Positions 58,693-64,000 of a stretch of 64,000 nucleotides of DNA are shown in pieces. The stretch spans positions 202,231,997 to 202,295,996 of the forward strand of contig OY294068.1 of the NCBI GenBank assembly GCA_958510875.1, written 5' to 3'. The translations under genes were made by a program, and so were the position numbers. Each line of letters starts with the position of its first letter. The first letter of the stretch is position 1. Origin of the DNA: Endomychus coccineus (Eukaryota; Arthropoda; Insecta; Coleoptera; Endomychidae). Under the pieces are notes generated by a model. The model saw nothing but the letters and a program-made list of their open reading frames with translations, was not told where the DNA came from and made no database searches.

Positions 58693-59149
58693 TGTAAATG
58701 AATAATGTTGTCTATTGAATCTTGAATTCTGGTTTCGAACCTCATCCCCTCTTGATAGTAGTTCTTCTTCAGAAGTTATGGAAGAGGTGGGGTCTGTATA
58801 TCTATTTGTTTAGATACGGTGGATGTTGTTGCGGTGATTGGGAAATTCCTATAATTTGCTAGGCAATAGCGTTGATTGGAAGAGTTGACTTTCAATCAAC
58901 GGCAATAGGTTGTTGACCAGCTGGATTACAGATGTTATGAGTTGGGTAGCTGGTAAGATTTGCCATAATAAACTTATATGGCCTTTCCAGCTTTTACATT
59001 TAAAAGCATAAGGTAATTATAGAAGATTCAGAGTTAAATGATTTATGATGGTCTCATGTTAGGAATAATAGTGGATAACATTGGAATAACATGTAGAAAT
59101 AGGGATGGTCGTAACAGTGGGATATCTCTCCCTTTTCTATAGATATTTT
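58693..59149. other. Spacer, nothing recognised
   Basis: No coding motif or repeat recognised. Confidence 0.45.
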
Positions 59150-59450
59150 CATGATCGGTGTTCATCAGAAATCTCATCTGTTGTTCCACTACGAGAAAAT
59201 CCAGATAGGTGGACTAGACGAGCTCAAACTAGTCACCACTTCACTGTCAAACTCGGGACCTGCCGAACATTTTCCTACTAAACTTCACTTTTCTATCGAA
59301 CGGTTGAGTTGTGGAACTCTTCACCTAGTGAGGTCTTTCCCTATGCCTATAACCTTCCAACGTTCAAGAAAAATAAAAATGCCAATCTCCTCTCCCTACA
59401 TTCCAATGCTGGCTCATACGATGTTTCTCAACATTATAGATTTCCTCTCG
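59150..59450 (+). pseudogene. Jockey-like RT C-terminal fragment
   Basis: Alternating frames give SHLLFHYEKIQIGG (59,167-59,210), then LHFSIERL, and MWNSSPSEVFPYAYNLPTF (59,309-59,365) with KKNKNANLLSLHSNA to about 59,415. This is the last segment of the jockey-like RTs in this window (ELWNSLPxxVFPxxYNLxxFKxxVN). The core RT is missing. It lies after the P-like element with an RT of the same family before it, but the family blocks RYFHG and HRRK are absent from both, so whether the P-like element inserted into one retrocopy cannot be decided. Confidence 0.7.
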
Positions 59451-59552
59451 TGTCGTCAAAGTATAAGAAAAAAAAATGGAATATTCAAATTTCTCAGCTG
59501 TCGAGCATTGCCACTTTCTGAAGCAATCATAGAAAATCCATTCTATTAACAT

Positions 59553-60858
59553 TTATTCAGATTAATTAGATCAGACAAAAATCTCCGATCCGGTTCTGGA
59601 TTCCTAGAAGAATACACATCTCTAGTCATGGACAATTTTGAATATACAATTCACACTTTGTTGTTAATGTTAATTCAATATAAAACAAAATGAAATCGTA
59701 CTGCAGAATATAAATATTTAATAGTCACGACTTTTGCAAGCGCGGCAAGCGGATGCAAGAAATATTCCAAGTACATTCTGGGAAACGCTGCTGCAAAACA
59801 GCTCAGGTCGCAGCGATATTTTAACTGTAATCAATATTTTGCCTTAACTTTTCTAGCACTGTTTAGATCCCGTTCCTTATAATTTATAACCACAACTAAT
59901 ACTTTGATCTGAATTCAAATAAGATGACTGATTATAACTTTATAAATGCAAATAGAGATTGAAATTGTTTTTGCGTATATACTATTTGTGAATAGCTTTC
60001 TAATTACGGAGCACGAGTAAGGAAAAATCCGTATCAGGAACATAGCGACGGTTGCGCAATAAAAGAAAATAGTATAAATTAAAATTCGAACCAATGAAGT
60101 TGGAACATAATTGATAATTACACATTGCAGCTTTCAAAATCAGGTTCCCAAGATATAAAATGTTTGATACGAGAGGCAATTATCCTCGTAATAACAAACA
60201 ATGATAGACATCCAAAGGCAGTGGCGAAATAAAATCTATTTAATTGACTCACGGGTTCACTATAATTAGATACGATCGATTCTTTTAAGCGAAACTGCAA
60301 TGTCGAAAACATGATAGATACATCTGTTTATTAATTATGCTCAAACGCACTCTTTACTTATTTCCATTCATGTCACCCAGCGTATGACAAATAACAACTA
60401 TTCATGGAAATTATCTAGGAAGTTGCAAGATGAAAGGAATTCTTCCAGATATTCATCAAATATAAATCTTTTATTGATGTGGAAAGAATCATCATCATTT
60501 GAAAAATTCATAGTTTAAAAAAGTTATCGCGTACAAAGTTTGAAAATATAATATGGATTTGCTTGGAGTTCATTCTTTATTTATTTAATTAACATCAGTT
60601 AATTCGGTGAGTTATATTTTCATGACTAACTAGCTAGCGTTATAAAAACCAACTAATGTTGAAGGTTTATGTGTCAATCATGGAATTGGCATGAAACTTC
60701 TCAAAAATAAAATCTTCAAAGTAACCATGGGAAATATGTCTCGAAGTATTCGCTCCTGCGGCGGAGGGTGGCTCCACAGACAGTGAGCAAATATATTTGC
60801 TCCGCTTCTCTGCATAATCTACAAGTTCCCATTTTTCATTAAGTCAAATTTTCTCATA
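59553..60858. other. AT-rich stretch, nothing recognised
   Basis: No feature recognised. Confidence 0.45.
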
Positions 60859-61140
60859 TTACCATTGAGTTTGCAGTGTCTCTTCCTGAATCTGGGTCTG
60901 AATGTTAGCTCGTTCATGTTTTCCAGTATGCTTTTTTATGAATGCTTTAGCGTCAATTTCTGTACGTGAATCTATGTCCCAGAAAACAGGGGGGTTCCAT
61001 TCCTTATTCAGCGTTTCTGTTCCCTTGCATGCAAGGGCGTTCACCTGTTCATTTCCCTTAATTCCTGTATGTATGTGATGATTTTGCATAAGAAACATAC
61101 TTGAGCTAATAATGTAATAATTTGGTCCTTCTTTTGTATC
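60859..61140 (-). pseudogene. Non-LTR RNase H C-terminal fragment
   Basis: Reads MFLMQNHHIHTGIKGNEQVN, then ALACKGTETLNKEW. The HTGIKGNEQxxALACKGT block is the RNase H motif with the catalytic-site His followed by GNE; relatives read GHxGIxGNExAD. Downstream, IDAKAFIKKHTGKHERANIQ and TQW fit the linker before the C-rich tail, which is missing. One open frame of 79 codons; the first two catalytic acidic residues are not recognisable upstream, although the minus strand up to about 61,480 probably belonged to the same element. Confidence 0.72.
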
Positions 61141-61474
61141 ATTTTTTCAGTTGTGCACTTCCCTCAATTGCATGATATTTCCCTTAAAAGATACTGGTGT
61201 TTTTATCCCTAGGTTCCGAATATTTGTTTATGACATCAGTACCTTCCAAAGTTCTGGCTCCATATGTATATCAATATATTGCTCCTTTCTTAATACCGTA
61301 AACATTCCCCTGTCTACACTCTCCTGTGTTTCCAAGATGGGTTCGAGAGCTCTGTATAAACACGAACACATAGCTCATGTCCTCTTTTGGTGCCAGGACT
61401 ATTTGGTGCTCCACCATCAAAGAGTCTTTATCCTCCTTTTTAATTTGTATCCCTCCCTGTTCAGGTCATGTTGA

Positions 61475-63109
61475 GCGTAGTTTTTCTGGCAGTCCTTAAT
61501 ATTGCTATATGAAGAGAGTTGGCCCCTATTATTAATAATCTGATGAACTATTCGGAATATTTCCGTTAATGCGATTCAAAATTTCACTGTCACAATATGA
61601 AACCAATAATTCACACCAAAAAGTCACCTTCGACAATCTTATGTTTTGAATGCGCTGTACTCATGTTTATAAGTCTTCTAATATTTTCAGAAATGACGTC
61701 ATATCAATATTCATTTATCTCAAATACCACAGCTATTCATCAAATGTATATAATCATTTGAACAAAAAAAGCTCATCATGTCAATGCTAACACCTCACTT
61801 CTAGTAGATGGTCCTATTTATAATCGAAGTGTCTTAATCAATGATTATGTATAATACTCAGGTGGAGAAGAATCTGCGTAGCAAATTCAAATCTTTCTCA
61901 TTATGATCTAACATCGGGTTGATTATGATTGGGAGAACTTTAGAACAAGAACACTACTTCACTACTGGGTAAGTGGCTATTGAGGGAATTTCTGACTGTA
62001 AAAGTCCAGAAAAACTAATATTAAATATTCGATTTAGGATGTTTTAATAGGTTAACACGATTTATAAGTTTATGATGAACTAATTATAATCTAGTGTAGC
62101 ATAAAATTGTGACATATGAAAGCTTATATCAAAGTTCCAAAACCCTACACGATGCCCAGAATATAAATGCTCGATCTCAGCTCGTTTAAAGAAGTGTTGG
62201 ATGTATTTTTTGTAACCCTTCAAATGTTTCTTCCTGTTTACGGAACACATTGTACGAATAATGGAAGCTTTTCCTGAATGAGGAAATGAAGTTTCACGGT
62301 AATATTAATCTCATTTGAATACCTATTTCTATATCTGAATGTCAGCGAGCCAATAAATTTTATCCAACCCATTACTCATTTATCGTTCTGACGAGAACGC
62401 TGCACACAGAACATGATTATCCTGTAGGTGATACCTATTTTATCGAATTATAAGGTCAAATGAAATTATTGATTTTTTATCAAATCAATGGATAATTTAT
62501 TATTTATCTCGTATTATGTAAGGTGACTGCTTGATCACGGATTATACATATCTATACATCATTATCGAGTCCCTTTCTCTTTAAACATAAATTTAATATG
62601 TATGAAAGATAAATAATTCCGTGCTAACTTTCATATAACAAAGATATTCAATGGTGTAAAAATTATTACGATTTACATTACTTTATATGTAAGACAATAA
62701 TTGATATCTCTAGGGTACAAGACAATAGTGAGAGTGGCAATTTAAAAGTTGTTGCAATATTATATGGAACAGAATATTAGATTAGTAAAAAATTGCGTAC
62801 ACGTGCAAAAATTACAACGATTATAGAGTAATAGATAGATGGGATATTATTCATGTTATTCTGATATTGTATTAAGAAACATCGCGAGGACACCTACAAT
62901 GTAGCAGAGATCAGTAGAACTATCTTCGTTATAAGTCTTGGAATCTGGAATGGAATTTGTTTTCACATTTGAAGAAGGAACCTTGGTACAGTTTTTCGGT
63001 AACAGCAGTTTTTTTCTTCAATTTCTGTCGACTACACTAGGGGGAAATCTATAATGTTCATGGATGTGAGAGAACGTTTTCACTGGAGTTTTTGTTAAAA
63101 GTTTGGAGA
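61475..63109. other. AT-rich stretch, nothing recognised
   Basis: No feature recognised. Confidence 0.45.
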
Positions 63110-63400
63110 TTGGGCGTCGGGAAACGCTAGAGACAAAGCTTTCAACAAATTCGCAGATTTCGAAGATCAACAGGTGCCCAGACTGAGTTTATCTAATCTG
63201 GTTGCCTGGAATCGCTCGTGATAGAATATCATACAAGATTTACCAAAAGCACTGTCTATGGAAATATCTATACATCCTACGATGTTACAGAGATGTATTC
63301 ATTCGTTAGTGTGGCACCAGCAACCAGACTGATAGCTTTCCTGAATAGAATCTAAAGAGTTCAGAGTTTTTTTGCGAGATGACCCTAAACATATCGATGG
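63110..63400 (-). pseudogene. Jockey-like RT thumb/C-terminal fragment
   Basis: From right to left, over three frames: LNSLDSIQE (about 63,365-63,340; relatives LDSIQKRAIRL), LVAGATLTNEYISVT (about 63,330-63,285), NIVGCIDISIDSAFGKSCMI (about 63,285-63,225; relatives HRRxVGxLxLFYRYFHGxCS), FYHERFQATRLDKLSLGTC (about 63,225-63,170), and SSKSANLLKALSL to about 63,130. Order matches the jockey-like elements at 10.5 and 56.8 kb. No RT core upstream. Frameshifts at each block boundary. Confidence 0.65.
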
Positions 63401-64000
63401 AATACTTTGCTAGAGTTTGGAGCAACTGGTCGCAAAAGTTAAACCTACTAAGGAAACTTATTATTATTATTCTAAAAACTCTTGCCTCTTCGTTTATTTC
63501 CTTTGTTATGTTCCAGAAATTATCTTCGGATAGAGTACAATCATTTTGGGGAGACAAATATGCCTAAAAACATGGCAACATTCATATTTCTCTCAATTAG
63601 AATCACAATGTAATATTGTCGATAGCAAGCAGTATAATATATCCTTCATAAGTCTTCAGATTAATTTTCGTCTAATATTGATTGAAACGTTAGTATGTTT
63701 TCTTGTTCTTATTATTTGATTATCTGGATCCATTGTTACACTCACTGACTCACTGAAAATCCCCGTAGATCGTGATGTATCAGAGATAGAGTCGTAACGT
63801 GTACATTCATTTGCTTATACCCTGAAAAAAGCTTCCACGTTAATTTGTAAAAAATATCTGAAATTTCAGTGTAACGCAACGCAACCATGGGTAATTCACA
63901 TTGAAAACGTGTTTATTGCTTCTAATTTTAAGGTAATGCAAAAAGTTGTGGTTTCCTTTTCCTATCATACCGTTTTTAATACCGCCTATTCGACAATTTT
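63401..64000. other. End of window, nothing recognised
   Basis: Two overlapping open frames near 63,306-63,567 on opposite strands have no family motifs. Confidence 0.45.

Noticed and set aside
1..64000. Prokaryotic operons or defence system
   Set aside because: There are no long co-directional frames, no ribosome binding sites, and an intron-bearing transposon, SINEs and poly(A) retrocopies show a eukaryotic nuclear genome.

Overview
The window reads as AT-rich nuclear DNA of an animal, most probably an insect. This is inferred from the transposon types present (a P/THAP-type DNA transposon, jockey-like and other non-LTR retrotransposons, mariner, hAT, Helitron pieces, tRNA-derived SINEs with ATT-type tails) and from the lack of operons, long ORFs or ribosome binding sites. 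A beetle would fit, but nothing here proves the order. I find no convincing host protein-coding gene, no tRNA or rRNA gene and no CRISPR array. The recognisable content is a layered record of mobile elements at different stages of decay, separated by AT-rich DNA in which I recognise nothing.

Layout. 0-8.7 kb: Helitron helicase tail and Helitron-type ends, a GVFQGD/YMDD non-LTR reverse transcriptase (RT), a mariner C-terminus, a jockey/CR1-type RT and an RNase H tail. 10.1-11.6 kb: a jockey-like RT with an intact FADD box. 13.2-17.4 kb: 3' ends and RNase H tails of non-LTR elements. 18.4-19.5 kb: a 1.17 kb imperfect inverted repeat (foldback). 21.5-28.6 kb: essentially featureless. 28.6-31.1 kb: a Tx1/L1-like LINE on the minus strand with a SINE inside it, followed by a 5'-inverted ('twin-primed') retrotransposon insertion with target-site duplication (TSD). 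31.8-35.6 kb: a MITE, a relic resembling Penelope elements with a hammerhead-like motif, and a jockey-like RT. 36.5-38.1 kb: a hAT element of the ZMYM1-like type. 39.6-42.9 kb: a Helitron-type repeat abutting a mariner N-terminus, then a second mariner relic carrying a nested element. 43.2-45.4 kb: a hammerhead-motif element and a long-TIR MITE. 47.7-50.4 kb: a non-LTR tail, a 944-bp non-autonomous hAT with perfect 8-bp TSD, and an RNase H relic carrying a 53-bp nested insertion. 51.3-52.4 kb: a SINE cluster. 55.8-59.5 kb: a jockey RT, a P-element-like transposon with both 33-bp TIRs and an 8-bp TSD, and another RT tail. 60.9 and 63.1 kb: two more non-LTR remnants.

None of the coding remnants is intact; all carry stops, frameshifts or truncations, so no gene system is expected to work here. 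The most informative objects are the P-like element at 57,069-58,684 (ends intact, interior deleted, one splice-able intron), the hammerhead-ribozyme-like motif at 43,721, the twin-primed insertion at 31,254-31,568, the 53-bp TSD-flanked insertion at 50,165-50,217, and the foldback at 18,362-19,529.
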